Counted from the stretch's first letter, positions 50,394 to 59,208 are shown. The stretch: 64,000 bases of DNA from an uncultured Gemmiger sp. (GCF_934561205.1 NZ_CAKTFU010000012.1:1-64000); one strand, 5' to 3'. A program made the numbers and translations. The notes: generated from the sequence alone by a model not told the origin.

Positions 50394-50948
50394 ATGGCCT
50401 TGATTTTAGCCTCCGGCAGCCCGCGCCGCCGTGAACTGATGGCGCTGATCACCCGGGACTACACCGTCATCACCTCCGACGTGGACGAAAGCGAGATCGC
50501 CGCCGACACCCCGGCGCATCTGGCGCAAAGCCTGGCCACCGCCAAAGCCGAGGCCGTCGCCGCCGCCCACCCGACGGACACCGTCTGCGGGTTTGACACC
50601 GTGGTGGAATGTGACGGCGCGGTTTTCGGCAAGCCGCACGACGAAGCCGACGCCCTGCGTATGCTGCGCGCGCTTTCGGGGCGCAGCCACAGGGTGCACA
50701 CGGGGGTCTGTGTCTGCCAAAACGGGCATAAACTCGCCTGTGCCGAGACGACCACCGTGCACTTTGCCCCCATCGACGAGGCCGACCTGCTGCGCTATGT
50801 GCGCACGCCCGAACCTTACGACAAGGCGGGCGGCTACGCCATTCAGGGGCACGCCGCGCTGTGGTGTACCGGCATAGAGGGCTGCTACTACAACATTATG
50901 GGGCTGCCCGTTTACCGCACCGCCGCGCTTTTGCAGCGTCTGGGCTAA
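50394..50948 (+). CDS. maf: Maf-family nucleotide pyrophosphatase
   Basis: 184 residues: N-terminal LILASGSPRRRELM, catalytic GFDTVVECDGAVFGKP and YVRTPEPYDKAGGYAIQGHAA match Maf proteins, which hydrolyse modified or canonical NTPs and influence septation. Start ATG at 50394 with AAAGGAAG. The following mreB starts 28 bases later, the common maf-mreB pairing. Confidence 0.94.
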   Translation: MALILASGSPRRRELMALITRDYTVITSDVDESEIAADTPAHLAQSLATAKAEAVAAAHPTDTVCGFDTVVECDGAVFGKPHDEADALRMLRALSGRSHRVHTGVCVCQNGHKLACAETTTVHFAPIDEADLLRYVRTPEPYDKAGGYAIQGHAALWCTGIEGCYYNIMGLPVYRTAALLQRLG

Positions 50949-50976
50949 GGGCCGCCCCGCATCGGGGGAGGCCGCC

Positions 50977-52047
50977 ATGGGTCGTTTTACGCAGTTTTTT
51001 ACACGTTTTATCGGGAGATTTCGCACTATGTTTACCAAAGATATCGGCATTGATCTGGGTACCGCCAATACCCTTGTGTACATGAAGGGGCGCGGCATCA
51101 TCATGCGCGAGCCAAGCGTTGTGGCGGTCGACCCGCGCACCGACGAGCTGCGCGTGCGCTGCGTCGGCAAGGAGGCCAAGGCGGTCATCGGCCGTGCGCC
51201 CGGCTCCATTGTGGCGGTGCGCCCCTTAAAGGACGGCGTCATTGCCGACTTTGACATCACCGCCGCCATGCTGCAGAGCTTTATCCGCCAGGCCTGCGGC
51301 AACACACTGCTGGCCCACCCGCGCGTGGTCATCTGCGTGCCGTCCGGCGTCACCGAGGTCGAGCGCCGCGCCGTGCGCCAGGCCGCCGCCAAGGCGGGCG
51401 CGCGCCAGGTCACCGTCATCGAGGAGCCGATGGCCGCCGCCATCGGTGCGGGTCTGCCCACCACCGACGCCGTGGGCAGCATGATCGTGGATATCGGCGG
51501 CGGCACCGCCGAGGTGGCTGTCATCAGCCTGTCGGGCACGGTGTCCAGCCGCAGTGTGCGCTGCGCCGGCGACGCGCTGGACCAGAGCATCATTGCCTTT
51601 ATCAAGCGCAAATACAACCTGCTGGTGGGCGAGCGCACCGCCGAGCAAATTAAAATTGAGATCGGCTCCGCCTGCCCGCAGGACCCCGAAACCGGTATGG
51701 AGATCAAGGGGCGCAATTTGGTGGACGGCCTGCCCAAGGACATTATGATCCGCTCCGACGAGGTGCGCGACGCCATGTCCGACTGCCTGATGCGCATCGT
51801 GGATGCCATCAAGGACACGCTGGAATCCACCCCGCCCGAGCTTTCCAGCGATATCATCGACCGCGGCATTATGCTTTCGGGCGGCGGCGCGCTGCTGCGC
51901 GGGCTGGATACCCTGATCCGCAACGAAACGGGCATTGACGTCCACATTGCCGAAAGTCCGCTGGACTGCGTGGCGCTGGGCGCGGGTGCCGTGCTGGATA
52001 ACCCCGCCCTTGTCACCCAGCGGCGCGAAGAAATGAGCTATTTGTAA
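50977..52047 (+). CDS. mreB: Rod-shape-determining protein MreB
   Basis: 356 residues; IGIDLGTANTLVYMKGRGI (phosphate 1), ITVIEEPMAAAIGAG, VDIGGGTAEVAVISL (phosphate 2) and IMLSGGGALLRGLD (adenosine). Actin-like filament guiding lateral wall synthesis. The first ATG adds an amphipathic MGRFTQFFTRFIGRFRT stretch before MFTKDIGIDLG; both ATGs (50977, 51028) have a purine-rich site, GGGGGAGG and GGGAG. The longer form, used here, would give a membrane-binding helix. Confidence 0.94.
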   Translation: MGRFTQFFTRFIGRFRTMFTKDIGIDLGTANTLVYMKGRGIIMREPSVVAVDPRTDELRVRCVGKEAKAVIGRAPGSIVAVRPLKDGVIADFDITAAMLQSFIRQACGNTLLAHPRVVICVPSGVTEVERRAVRQAAAKAGARQVTVIEEPMAAAIGAGLPTTDAVGSMIVDIGGGTAEVAVISLSGTVSSRSVRCAGDALDQSIIAFIKRKYNLLVGERTAEQIKIEIGSACPQDPETGMEIKGRNLVDGLPKDIMIRSDEVRDAMSDCLMRIVDAIKDTLESTPPELSSDIIDRGIMLSGGGALLRGLDTLIRNETGIDVHIAESPLDCVALGAGAVLDNPALVTQRREEMSYL

Positions 52048-52586
52048 AACGACCCCAAAACTTCAACATTTTGTATAAAAGCTCCCGATTTTCGGGGGCT
52101 TTATTTAAGTTATGGACTTTTTGTATAATTTTAGGGGCAGTTATACGGTTTGTATAGTTTTTAGGATGGTAAACCACCTCTATGGCTTCCCCCTCTGGGG
52201 GAAGCTGTCACCCCAAAAAGCTCTTTTCTGGGTAGTAATGTAGGGAGGGGTCTTGACCCCTCCTTGCCGCCTTACGGCTGCAACAACATAACGGGTACTC
52301 CGTAGGGGCGGCATATATGCCGCCCGCCGCAGCCATCCCGGCAAATCGACCTGACGGGCAAACTGCACGGGACGCATATATGCGTCCCCTACAAACCTGC
52401 CGGAAATACCGCAGCAACAAAAACAAACCGCCCCCATAAAACCGTGTTCGCCTAGCGGACACACCCTATCTAAACTCTAAACTCTTAACTCTCAACTCTT
52501 CGCAGCCCTCATATTTCCACCAAAAAAACATCCCCCGCATGGTATAGTTTTCCCGTAACCAACATACCAATAAAGGGGGCATTTGT
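52048..52586. repeat. Intergenic terminator plus palindrome cluster B
   Basis: 540 bases without a gene. AGCTCCCGATTTTCGGGGGCTT (52078-52102) ends mreB. Then AGGGAGGGGTCTTGACCCCTCC (52241-52262), GGGGCGGCATATATGCCGCCC (52304-52325), GGGACGCATATATGCGTCCC (52369-52388), GTGTTCGCCTAGCGGACAC (about 52444-52462) and four NAACTCT heptads (52472-52499). Spurious frames here (e.g. 52208-52462) repeat in clusters A, C and D. Confidence 0.85.
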
Positions 52587-54872
52587 ATGGCTGTTTTTAC
52601 CAGGCAGCGGCTGCGGCTTTCGGCGGGGGGTGCGCCGTCCGCGCGGTGGGTGCCGGGGGTTCGCACCTCGGTGTGGCTGTGGCAGGCCGCGTCGGCGGCA
52701 GGGGGTGCTTTGCTGGGGGCCGGGCAGGTGTACGGCGGGGCGGCACCGTTCGGGCCGGCCCTTGTGCTGGGCTGCCCGTCGGGATACGCCTTGGCGGCGG
52801 GGCTGGGGGCGGCCACGTCCTCCCTGCTGCTGCAGCCGGGCATTTTGGGCATTGCACTGGCGGGCAGCACGCTTTGCGCCGCAATAATACGCTGTACCGT
52901 AAACAATCGGCGCGCAGCCGTCGGGGCGGGGCTTACCGTGCTGGCGGCCATACCGCTTGTTTTCTGGTTTTTGCGCGGCTCGGTCGCCCCGTCCGAGGTG
53001 GCAGGGCTGCTTTGCACGGCCCTGCTGGCCGCCCTGCTGGGCGCGGGGTTTGCCAAATTACCGCTGCAGCAGCCCAAGGGGCTGTGTCTGGCGCTGGCGG
53101 TCGCCGCCTGCTGTGCGCAGCGTTTTGCCGCAGCCGCCTTTGCGCCGGGTCTGGCCCTGTTTGCCGCCGCCGTGTTCTGCTGTGCGGTGTACGGCACCTT
53201 GGAGCAGACCGCCGTTTTGTGCATCGCCTTTTGCGCGGCGCTGACTGCCGCCGACCGTACCCTGTGCCCCGCCGCCTGTGCCGTGGCGCTGGGCGGGCTG
53301 GCAGCGGGCTGTATGTTCCACGGGGACCGCCGCCGCTGTGCCGCCGCGTTTGCGGCAGGGTGCGGTGTGGGGGCACTGGCCCTGCCGGAGCTTTCCGCCC
53401 TGCTGCCGCTGGCCACCGCCGCAGGTGCGGGGCTTGCGGCCGCCCTGGCACTGCCGCAAGCCCTGCTGCAGGGGTTGTTTCCGCCGCCCGCGCCGCCCCT
53501 GCAGACCCAGCCGCTGAACGGCGCCGCCCGCCGTTTGGCGGGGGTGGCCGACGCCCTGAGCGACATTGCCGACACCGTCACCGCCGTCTGTGACCGCCAG
53601 GCCCCGCCCAAGGGCGAAAACTTCGACTTCGTGGTCGAGCATGTCGCCCGCACCACCTGCCAGGGCTGTACCCGCCGCAGCGCGTGCTGGGTGCGCGGGT
53701 ATTCCACCGCCATGGACGGGCTGTACCAGCTCAAGCCCACGCTGGAAACACAGGGCAAGGTCGAGGTCGAAAACCTGCCGGGGCAGCTTTCGTCCTGCAT
53801 CCACCCGGGCGACCTGTGCCTGGCCGCCAACCACGGGTATCGGCTGTGGCGCAGCCGCCGCCAGACGCGGGCGCGGGCCGCCATGCTGCGCACCGCCCTG
53901 ACCGAGCAGTACAGCGCACTGGCGGGGGCACTGGCGCAGCTTTCGGCCAAATTGAGCCAGGCGGGGCTGCCCGACCCGCGCCGCGGGGAAAAGGTCGCCC
54001 GCTTTTTTGCCGAGCTGGGTCTGGAAACGCTGGAATGCTGCGCCGCCACCGACCTGACAGGGCGGCTCAGCCTTACCGTCACCCTGCCGCGCACCCGCTT
54101 TACCGAAACAGAATCCGACGCTTTAACGGCAGAAATCAGCCGCCTGTGCCGCCGTGACATGGCCCTGCCGGAAATTTCCCACTGCCGCACGGTGACAACG
54201 CTCACCTTCAGCGAGCGCCCGCTGTTTGCCGTGCAGTTCGGCGCAGCGTCCCGCCCCGCCAAGGGGCAGACGGTCAGCGGGGACGCCTTTGACCAGTTTT
54301 GCGACACCGCCGGGCGGGCGCAGATGCTTTTGTGCGACGGCATGGGCACGGGCCGCCCCGCCGCCGTGGACGGACGCATGGCCGCCAAGCTGACCGCCCA
54401 GCTTTTGCGCGCGGGCTTTGCCGCCGAAAGTGCCGCGCGGCTTGTCAACGTGGCGCTGAACCTGAAAAGCGCCGACCGCGAATCCGGCGCAACGCTGGAC
54501 CTGCTCACGGTGGATCTGTACACGGGGCGGGCAGGACTGTTCAAGGCGGGGGCGGCGCCCAGCTTTGTGGTGCGCGGCGGCACGCCCTACGCATTGGAGG
54601 GCAACAGCCTGCCCATGGGCGTGGTGGACACGCTGGTGGGGCGCAGCACGGCGTTTTCGCTGGACAGCGGGGACTGGGTGGTGCTGGTCAGCGACGGCGT
54701 TTTGACCGACGGCAGCGAGTGGCTTTTGCAGCAGCTGCAGCTTTGCGCCAAGCTGGACCACACCCCCGACCGCGCCGCCGAAACCATTGCCGACGCCGCC
54801 GTGCGCCGCGCAGGAGACCGACAGGACGACATCACGGTGGAGGTGCTGCAGCTGACGCGCAAAGGGCGGTAA
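52587..54872 (+). CDS. spoIIE: SpoIIE-like sporulation phosphatase
   Basis: 761 residues. Residues ~30-310 form about ten membrane helices; a Cys-rich linker follows (CQGCTRRSACW); the C-terminal ~220 residues are a PP2C-type domain with SGDAFDQF, LLCDGMGTG, VNVALNLKSADRESGATLDLLTVDLY, DWVVLVSDGVLTD and DRQDDITVEVLQL. In sporulation SpoIIE dephosphorylates SpoIIAA to switch on sigma F at the septum. ATG start with AAAGGGGG. Very high GC and alanine content, like the rest of the core region. Confidence 0.9.
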   Translation: MAVFTRQRLRLSAGGAPSARWVPGVRTSVWLWQAASAAGGALLGAGQVYGGAAPFGPALVLGCPSGYALAAGLGAATSSLLLQPGILGIALAGSTLCAAIIRCTVNNRRAAVGAGLTVLAAIPLVFWFLRGSVAPSEVAGLLCTALLAALLGAGFAKLPLQQPKGLCLALAVAACCAQRFAAAAFAPGLALFAAAVFCCAVYGTLEQTAVLCIAFCAALTAADRTLCPAACAVALGGLAAGCMFHGDRRRCAAAFAAGCGVGALALPELSALLPLATAAGAGLAAALALPQALLQGLFPPPAPPLQTQPLNGAARRLAGVADALSDIADTVTAVCDRQAPPKGENFDFVVEHVARTTCQGCTRRSACWVRGYSTAMDGLYQLKPTLETQGKVEVENLPGQLSSCIHPGDLCLAANHGYRLWRSRRQTRARAAMLRTALTEQYSALAGALAQLSAKLSQAGLPDPRRGEKVARFFAELGLETLECCAATDLTGRLSLTVTLPRTRFTETESDALTAEISRLCRRDMALPEISHCRTVTTLTFSERPLFAVQFGAASRPAKGQTVSGDAFDQFCDTAGRAQMLLCDGMGTGRPAAVDGRMAAKLTAQLLRAGFAAESAARLVNVALNLKSADRESGATLDLLTVDLYTGRAGLFKAGAAPSFVVRGGTPYALEGNSLPMGVVDTLVGRSTAFSLDSGDWVVLVSDGVLTDGSEWLLQQLQLCAKLDHTPDRAAETIADAAVRRAGDRQDDITVEVLQLTRKGR

Positions 54873-54881
54873 AAATAAATA

Positions 54882-54924
54882 ACAAAGAGGGACGCTGCCC
54901 ACGGCAGCGTCCCTCTTTGTTTTG
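54882..54924 (+). terminator. Terminator of spoIIE
   Basis: CAAAGAGGGACGCTGCC/GGCAGCGTCCCTCTTTG hairpin with a 3-base loop, followed by TTTTG; 10 bases beyond the stop codon. Confidence 0.85.
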
Positions 54925-54956
54925 TTTGCGCCGCACGGCGCAAACTCCACCTTATT

Positions 54957-54984
54957 TATTATCTATTATCTTTTATCTATTATC
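54957..54984. repeat. Four TWTTATC heptads next to M24 gene end
   Basis: TATTATC TATTATC TTTTATC TATTATC in perfect register, preceded by CCACCTTATT as at 59299 and (inverted) 49736. Lies between convergent spoIIE and M24 peptidase genes and reaches the M24 stop. Confidence 0.8.
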
Positions 54985-56064
54985 TAATTCGTCATTCCCT
55001 ACGCACGCCCAGTTTTTGTCCTCTCGGTTCAAAACCTCGCATCCCGTCTCGGTCACCAAGACCAGGTCCTCAATGCGCACACCGAACTCTCCCGGCAGAT
55101 AAATCCCCGGCTCGATGGAAAATATCATGCCCGGCTTGGCTACCGCCGTGTTGGCGCTGCTGACATCGCCCTTTTCGTGGTCGGTCTGGCCGATAAAATG
55201 CCCCAGCCGATGGTTAAAATACGGCCCGTACCCTGCCTGTGCGATCACCTGCCGCGCGGCGGCGTCCACATCGCACAGCCGCACACCGGGCTTTACCAGC
55301 GCCTCGGCGGCCAGGTTGGCGCGGCGCACAAGGTCGTGCACGGCGGCCTGTTTTTCGGTGGGGGTACCCGCAAACCAGGTGCGGGTCATGTCGCTGCAAT
55401 AGCGGTTTTTGCGGCAGCCCATGTCCACCAGCACGCACTGGCCGGGCTGCAAAACGGTGTCGTCCGGCTCGTGGTGGGGGTCGGCGGCGTTGGCGCCAAA
55501 GGAGACAATGGTCGTAAAGCTGTTGCCCTCGCACCCGTGGGCAAGGTACTGCTCGTCCACAAAGCGGGCGGCCTGCTTTTCTGTCATGCCTACGCGGATA
55601 TACTGCTTTACGGCGGCGTTGACCTCGTCATTGATGCGGCTGGCCTCGCGCATCAGGGTCTGCTCGGTCTCGTCCTTGCAGGCACGGCAGTCGTCCACGC
55701 AGTCGCTGGCCAGCACCACGTCCATGCCGTGGCAGCGCTGCATCAGGGGGATCAAAAATTTGGCCGGCCACTCCTTGTCAATGCCCAGAGTCTCGGCGGT
55801 GTTGACCACAGCGGCGATCTGCGCCACGGGGTCCTGCGCATCGTCGTGCCACACCGCCTTGCAGGGCGGGTTCGGCACGTTGAACAGACGGTTCAAAAAC
55901 AGCGTAGGTTCGCCGTTTAGCGGCAGATACAAGGCCAGCAGCCGTTCATACGGCTCGACCTCCACACCCGTCAGATACCACACACTTTTGGGGTCAGACA
56001 CAAGAATCTGGGTCAGCCCCTGCGCCTGCATGGCGGCGCGCACCCGCACAATACGTTGGTTCAT
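54973..56064 (-). CDS. M24-family Xaa-Pro peptidase
   Basis: 363 residues. N-terminal creatinase-like domain (1-125) and pita-bread catalytic domain with the five metal ligands: Asp in VLVDMGC, Asp in YCSDMTRT, His in RLGHFIGQ, Glu in FSIEPGIY and Glu in VRIEDLV. Cleaves N-terminal residues before proline from peptides; cytoplasmic. ATG start with AAAGGAG. Confidence 0.93.
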   Translation of the reverse strand: MNQRIVRVRAAMQAQGLTQILVSDPKSVWYLTGVEVEPYERLLALYLPLNGEPTLFLNRLFNVPNPPCKAVWHDDAQDPVAQIAAVVNTAETLGIDKEWPAKFLIPLMQRCHGMDVVLASDCVDDCRACKDETEQTLMREASRINDEVNAAVKQYIRVGMTEKQAARFVDEQYLAHGCEGNSFTTIVSFGANAADPHHEPDDTVLQPGQCVLVDMGCRKNRYCSDMTRTWFAGTPTEKQAAVHDLVRRANLAAEALVKPGVRLCDVDAAARQVIAQAGYGPYFNHRLGHFIGQTDHEKGDVSSANTAVAKPGMIFSIEPGIYLPGEFGVRIEDLVLVTETGCEVLNREDKNWACVGNDELDNR

Positions 56065-56140
56065 GGTTCGGCACTCCTTTGCTTTGTTTGGCTTATATTA
56101 TAGTCCTTTGCGCGCAAAATGCAAGCCATCCCGCACCGCG

Positions 56141-56452
56141 TTACAGGTACTTCTCATAATTTTGCGACCCGTGGAAAATTCGGTAGATTTCCACGGTGGT
56201 TTTTGGCTCGTCAATTTTGAACAGTGCCACAAATTTGCCGACCAGAAATTTTCGATATCCGCGCAGCCGAAGCCCTTCATCGCGGGAATACCCATACATC
56301 GTCGGCATTTCCGAAAGCCGGGGCAGAATCTCCCCAAACTCTTTTACAAAGCCCTGAATCGCCTGCCGGGAATCATACTGTTTTTCAAAATATTGCAGAA
56401 TTTCCCGGTAATCCTCCTCCGCAGCGGGAAGCATAAAAACCTTATACGCCAT
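56141..56452 (-). CDS. RelE/ParE-family toxin
   Basis: 103 residues: YKVFMLPAAEEDYREILQYFEKQY, AIQGFVKEFGEILPRLSEMPTMYGY, LRLRGYRKFLVGKFVALFKID, VEIYRIFHGSQNYEKYL, the compact RelE/ParE fold. Inhibits translation or gyrase when its antitoxin is degraded. ATG at 56450-56452, overlapping the antitoxin end by 11 bases; the longer frame only shadows the antitoxin gene. Confidence 0.9.
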   Translation of the reverse strand: MAYKVFMLPAAEEDYREILQYFEKQYDSRQAIQGFVKEFGEILPRLSEMPTMYGYSRDEGLRLRGYRKFLVGKFVALFKIDEPKTTVEIYRIFHGSQNYEKYL

Positions 56453-56702
56453 ACTTCTCGCCCGTTTCCCGCAGGATATCCGCCAGCGGACGTCCCAAGC
56501 CCATCTCGTGCTGCGCCTCCGCTGCCGCCAGCTTTGCATAAACCTCGTTCATCACCATCTGACGCTCATAGGCTTCCATGCTCATAATGACCATATCGCC
56601 GTACCCGTTTTTGGTTACAAAGATCGGTTCTTGGGTTTCATGGCAGCGCTGTGAGATACCATTTGTGTTTTTTAAATCGCGGATGGGAATAATCTCCGGC
56701 AC
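56442..56702 (-). CDS. Phd/YefM-family antitoxin
   Basis: 86 residues: N-terminal Phd/YefM DNA-binding domain (PEIIPIRDLKNTNGISQRCHETQEPIFVTKNGYGDMVIMSMEAYERQ) and a C-terminal helix that should bind the toxin. GTG start at 56700-56702 with AAAGGAGA upstream. Represses its own promoter by binding the palindrome at 56715-56740. Confidence 0.88.
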   Translation of the reverse strand: MPEIIPIRDLKNTNGISQRCHETQEPIFVTKNGYGDMVIMSMEAYERQMVMNEVYAKLAAAEAQHEMGLGRPLADILRETGEKYGV

Positions 56703-56714
56703 AAAACCATCTCC

Positions 56715-56755
56715 TTTCGTGGTATTATTATACCACGAAAAAGTCACAACCGCAA
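56715..56755 (-). promoter_or_regulatory. Toxin-antitoxin promoter with palindromic operator
   Basis: Minus-strand TTGCGG (56750-56755), 17-base spacer, TATAAT (56727-56732). The -10 is the centre of the palindrome TTTCGTGGTAT/ATACCACGAAA (56715-56740), the expected operator of the Phd-type antitoxin. Confidence 0.8.
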
Positions 56756-56769
56756 GCCATCCCGCTTTT

Positions 56770-56809
56770 TACAAAAAGAAAAAGGTCACTTACTTTCGTA
56801 AGTGACCTT
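56770..56809 (-). terminator. Terminator of tRNA-Arg
   Basis: AAGGTCACTTAC/GTAAGTGACCTT hairpin (56783-56808), then TTTTTCTTTTTG on the minus strand. Confidence 0.85.
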
Positions 56810-56885
56810 GGTGCGCCGGAAGAGACTCGAACTCCCGACCTTCTGATTCGTAGTCAGACACTCTATCCAGCTGAGCTACCGGCGC
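56809..56885 (-). tRNA. tRNA-Arg (anticodon ACG)
   Basis: On the minus strand: acceptor GCGCCGG/CCGGCGC, D arm with AGCTCAGCTGGATAG, anticodon stem TCTGA/TCAGA around CTACGAA (anticodon ACG, reads CGU and with inosine CGC/CGA), T arm with GTTCGAGTC, and an encoded CCA end (56809-56811). 77 bases including CCA. A lone tRNA gene with its own promoter and terminator. Confidence 0.96.
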
Positions 56886-56917
56886 TTGTCCATCGCGTTT
56901 GCCGCGGAACGTATATT

Positions 56918-56946
56918 ATAATACCACCGACCCCTCCAAATGTCAA
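56918..56946 (-). promoter_or_regulatory. Promoter of tRNA-Arg
   Basis: Minus-strand TTGACA (56941-56946), 17-base spacer, TATTAT (56918-56923), 33 bases before the tRNA 5' end. Confidence 0.8.
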
Positions 56947-57046
56947 GCACTTTTTCAAAGTTTTTTCAAAAATTTGCAAAAAGGCACGTTTTCGGCGGTC
57001 ATACGTCATACTTTTTCCTTTCAGACGCCGCACAGCAGGATTTTAC

Positions 57047-57075
57047 TTGCGGTTTTGCGCCAAACATCGTATACT
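57047..57075 (+). promoter_or_regulatory. Promoter of corA
   Basis: TTGCGG (57047-57052), 17-base spacer, TATACT (57070-57075), 36 bases before the corA start. Confidence 0.7.
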
Positions 57076-57110
57076 ATAAGCGTATATTACGGATTTGGGT
57101 GTGACTTTCT

Positions 57111-58052
57111 ATGATGAAAATTTACCGCACGCAGGACAAACTACTGACCCGCGCCGACGATATGAACGAGGGGGTCTGGATCTGCCTGACTTCCCCCACC
57201 GAAAACGAGGTGCGGCAGGTGGCGACCACGCTGGACATTGAGCCTGCCGACCTGTTTGCCGCCACCGACCCTGAGGAATCTGCCCGCATCAGCCTGGAGG
57301 ACGGCTACACCTTGATCATCGTGGATATCCCCGTCAAGGTCGCCGACGCGGCCGAGGGTGTGTACACCACCATTCCTCTGGGCATTTTGCTGACCCAGCA
57401 GGTCATCGTCACGGTGTGCAGCGCCGACACCCCCGTGCTGGCCGACTTTGCCGCCTGCCGTGTGCGCGGGTTTTCGACCCGCAAAAAAATGCGCTTCGTC
57501 TACCAGCTTTTGTACCGCGCGGCCACCATGTATCAGCAGGAGCTGCGCCTGATCGACCGCCGCCGCATGGCCATTGAGAAAAACCTGGCCGGCGACCTGC
57601 GCGACAGCGACCTGATGGAGCTGCACGGGCTGGAATCCACGCTGGTGTACTTCGCGACCTCGCTGCGCGCCAACGCCACCGTGCTGGACCGCCTGACCCG
57701 CTACAAGCGGCTGGAACAATATCCCGACGACCGCGAGCTGCTGGACGACGTCATCGTTGAGATCCGCCAGGCCATTGAGATGACCGGCATCTACCGCGAC
57801 GATATCAAAGGTACGCGTGAGCTGTTCAGCTCCATTCTGGACAACCGCATGAACACCGCCATGAAATACCTGACCAGCATCACCCTGCTGATGGCCGTGC
57901 CCACCGTCATCAGCGGCCTGTACGGCATGAACGTCGCCACCGAGGGTATGCCCTTCGCGCGTACCCCTGCGGGATTTTTCATCATCGTTTTTCTTACGCT
58001 CGTCACCTGCATCTTTGCCGCCTGGATCCTGCACAAAAAACATATGCTGTAA
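57111..58052 (+). CDS. corA: CorA-family magnesium transporter
   Basis: 313 residues: cytoplasmic alpha/beta and long helical N-domain (1-250), then two C-terminal membrane helices with the GMN signature in GLYGMNVA (about 274-280), the pore entrance of CorA channels. Imports Mg2+ (or Co2+/Ni2+). Start ambiguous between adjacent ATGs at 57111 and 57114; Shine-Dalgarno weak. Confidence 0.92.
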   Translation: MMKIYRTQDKLLTRADDMNEGVWICLTSPTENEVRQVATTLDIEPADLFAATDPEESARISLEDGYTLIIVDIPVKVADAAEGVYTTIPLGILLTQQVIVTVCSADTPVLADFAACRVRGFSTRKKMRFVYQLLYRAATMYQQELRLIDRRRMAIEKNLAGDLRDSDLMELHGLESTLVYFATSLRANATVLDRLTRYKRLEQYPDDRELLDDVIVEIRQAIEMTGIYRDDIKGTRELFSSILDNRMNTAMKYLTSITLLMAVPTVISGLYGMNVATEGMPFARTPAGFFIIVFLTLVTCIFAAWILHKKHML

Positions 58053-58057
58053 ACTCC

Positions 58058-58082
58058 GCCCGCACTTTTGCGGGCTTTTTTG
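58058..58082 (+). terminator. Terminator of corA
   Basis: GCCCGCA/TGCGGGC hairpin with TTTT loop followed by TTTTTT. Confidence 0.85.
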
Positions 58083-58132
58083 TAACACCCGCCGCAAAAA
58101 ACCGTTATTATAAGTAGCAAGGAGGTTTCTCC

Positions 58133-58693
58133 ATGGACGATAAAGCCATTGTGGCGCTGTACTGGGCGCGCGACGAGCAGGCCATCGGCGAGACGGCCGC
58201 CAAATTCGGCGCGTACTGCCGCAAAATTGCCGACAACATCCTGCACAGCGCCCACGACGCCGAGGAGTGCGAAAACGACACCTGGCTGGCCGCGTGGAAC
58301 AGCATGCCCGACAACCGCCCCGACCGGCTGGCGCCCTACCTGGGACGCATCACCCGCAACCTGGCGCTGGACAGGCTGGACGGCAGCCGGGCGCAAAAGC
58401 GCGGCGGCGGGCAGAGCTGTGCTTCGCTGGACGAGCTGGCAGAGTGTCTGGCTGCGCCCGACCGCGTGGAGGATGCCTTTGACGCCGCCGAGACAGGGCG
58501 GCTGATCAGCGATTTTTTGCGCACCCTGCCCGCGCAGACGCGCACGATTTTTCTGCGACGGTACTGGTACTGTGACGCCACCGCCGACATCGCCGCCCGC
58601 TGCGGCGTGACCGACGCCAAGGTGCGGGTGACCCTGCACCGGACCCGCGGCAAGCTGGCCGCTTACTTACAGGAAAGGGGTGTAGCCTTATGA
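58133..58693 (+). CDS. ECF-type RNA polymerase sigma factor
   Basis: 186 residues. Region 2 (about 10-85: ILHSAHDAEECENDTWLAAWNSMP, YLGRITRNLALDRLD) and region 4 (about 120-180: LPAQTRTIFLRRYWYCDATADIAARCGVTDAKVRVTLHRTRGKL). Directs transcription in response to an unknown signal. AAGGAGG 8 bases before the ATG. Overlaps the next gene by 4 bases, as sigma/anti-sigma pairs do. Confidence 0.9.
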   Translation: MDDKAIVALYWARDEQAIGETAAKFGAYCRKIADNILHSAHDAEECENDTWLAAWNSMPDNRPDRLAPYLGRITRNLALDRLDGSRAQKRGGGQSCASLDELAECLAAPDRVEDAFDAAETGRLISDFLRTLPAQTRTIFLRRYWYCDATADIAARCGVTDAKVRVTLHRTRGKLAAYLQERGVAL

Positions 58694-59208
58694 CAGAGCG
58701 CCAGTTGTTTGACGCCATCGGCCATGTGGACGATGACCTGATTTTGCAGGCCGACGCCCCGCAGCGCCGTAAACCGGCGGTGTATTGGCGGCCGCTCGTG
58801 TCGATAGCCGCCTGCGCCTGCCTGGCCATCGGCATGGTGGGGTTTGGCAGCAAGATGTTCCGCTGCGGCAGCGCCGCCCCCGCCGAAGCTGCCATGCTGG
58901 AGGATCGAAATCTCGAAAGCACCTACGGCGCCGACAACGGCGAGGACGGTGTTTGCGCCGCTGCCTCCGCCACCCGCCGCGCCGTGCGCATCGATGGGGT
59001 TCTCTACTACGACACCGGCACCGTCAGCGACATGGAATACCGCTGCGGCACCCCCGACGGCGTGATCTCCGACACGACCGACGCGGACGCCCTGCCCACC
59101 GAGGACGGGCAGAGCAACTTCGGCACAGGGTACGGCTACCAATTTGCCGCCGACGGCACCGTGGAAGTGGAAATTGACGGCGAGTACGTCATTTTTGCGG
59201 CGGAGTAA
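58690..59208 (+). CDS. Single-pass membrane protein, likely partner of the ECF sigma factor
   Basis: 172 residues: short cytoplasmic N-terminus (1-33, MTERQLFDAIGHVDDDLILQAD), one membrane helix (about 35-53, VSIAACACLAIGMVGFG), and an acidic external domain without recognised family. The ATGA overlap with the sigma gene and the DDDLI-type N-terminus suggest an anti-sigma or sensor role. No zinc-anti-sigma HxxxCxxC motif is seen, so this is inference from context. Confidence 0.7.
   Translation: MTERQLFDAIGHVDDDLILQADAPQRRKPAVYWRPLVSIAACACLAIGMVGFGSKMFRCGSAAPAEAAMLEDRNLESTYGADNGEDGVCAAASATRRAVRIDGVLYYDTGTVSDMEYRCGTPDGVISDTTDADALPTEDGQSNFGTGYGYQFAADGTVEVEIDGEYVIFAAE

Noticed and set aside
52208..52462. 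Repeated small frame (..CRGRIYASR..GGIYAAPT..) in clusters A, B, C and D
   Set aside because: The frame arises from the palindromic repeats. Between copies, changes fall at all codon positions, including first and second, so there is no sign of protein-level selection.
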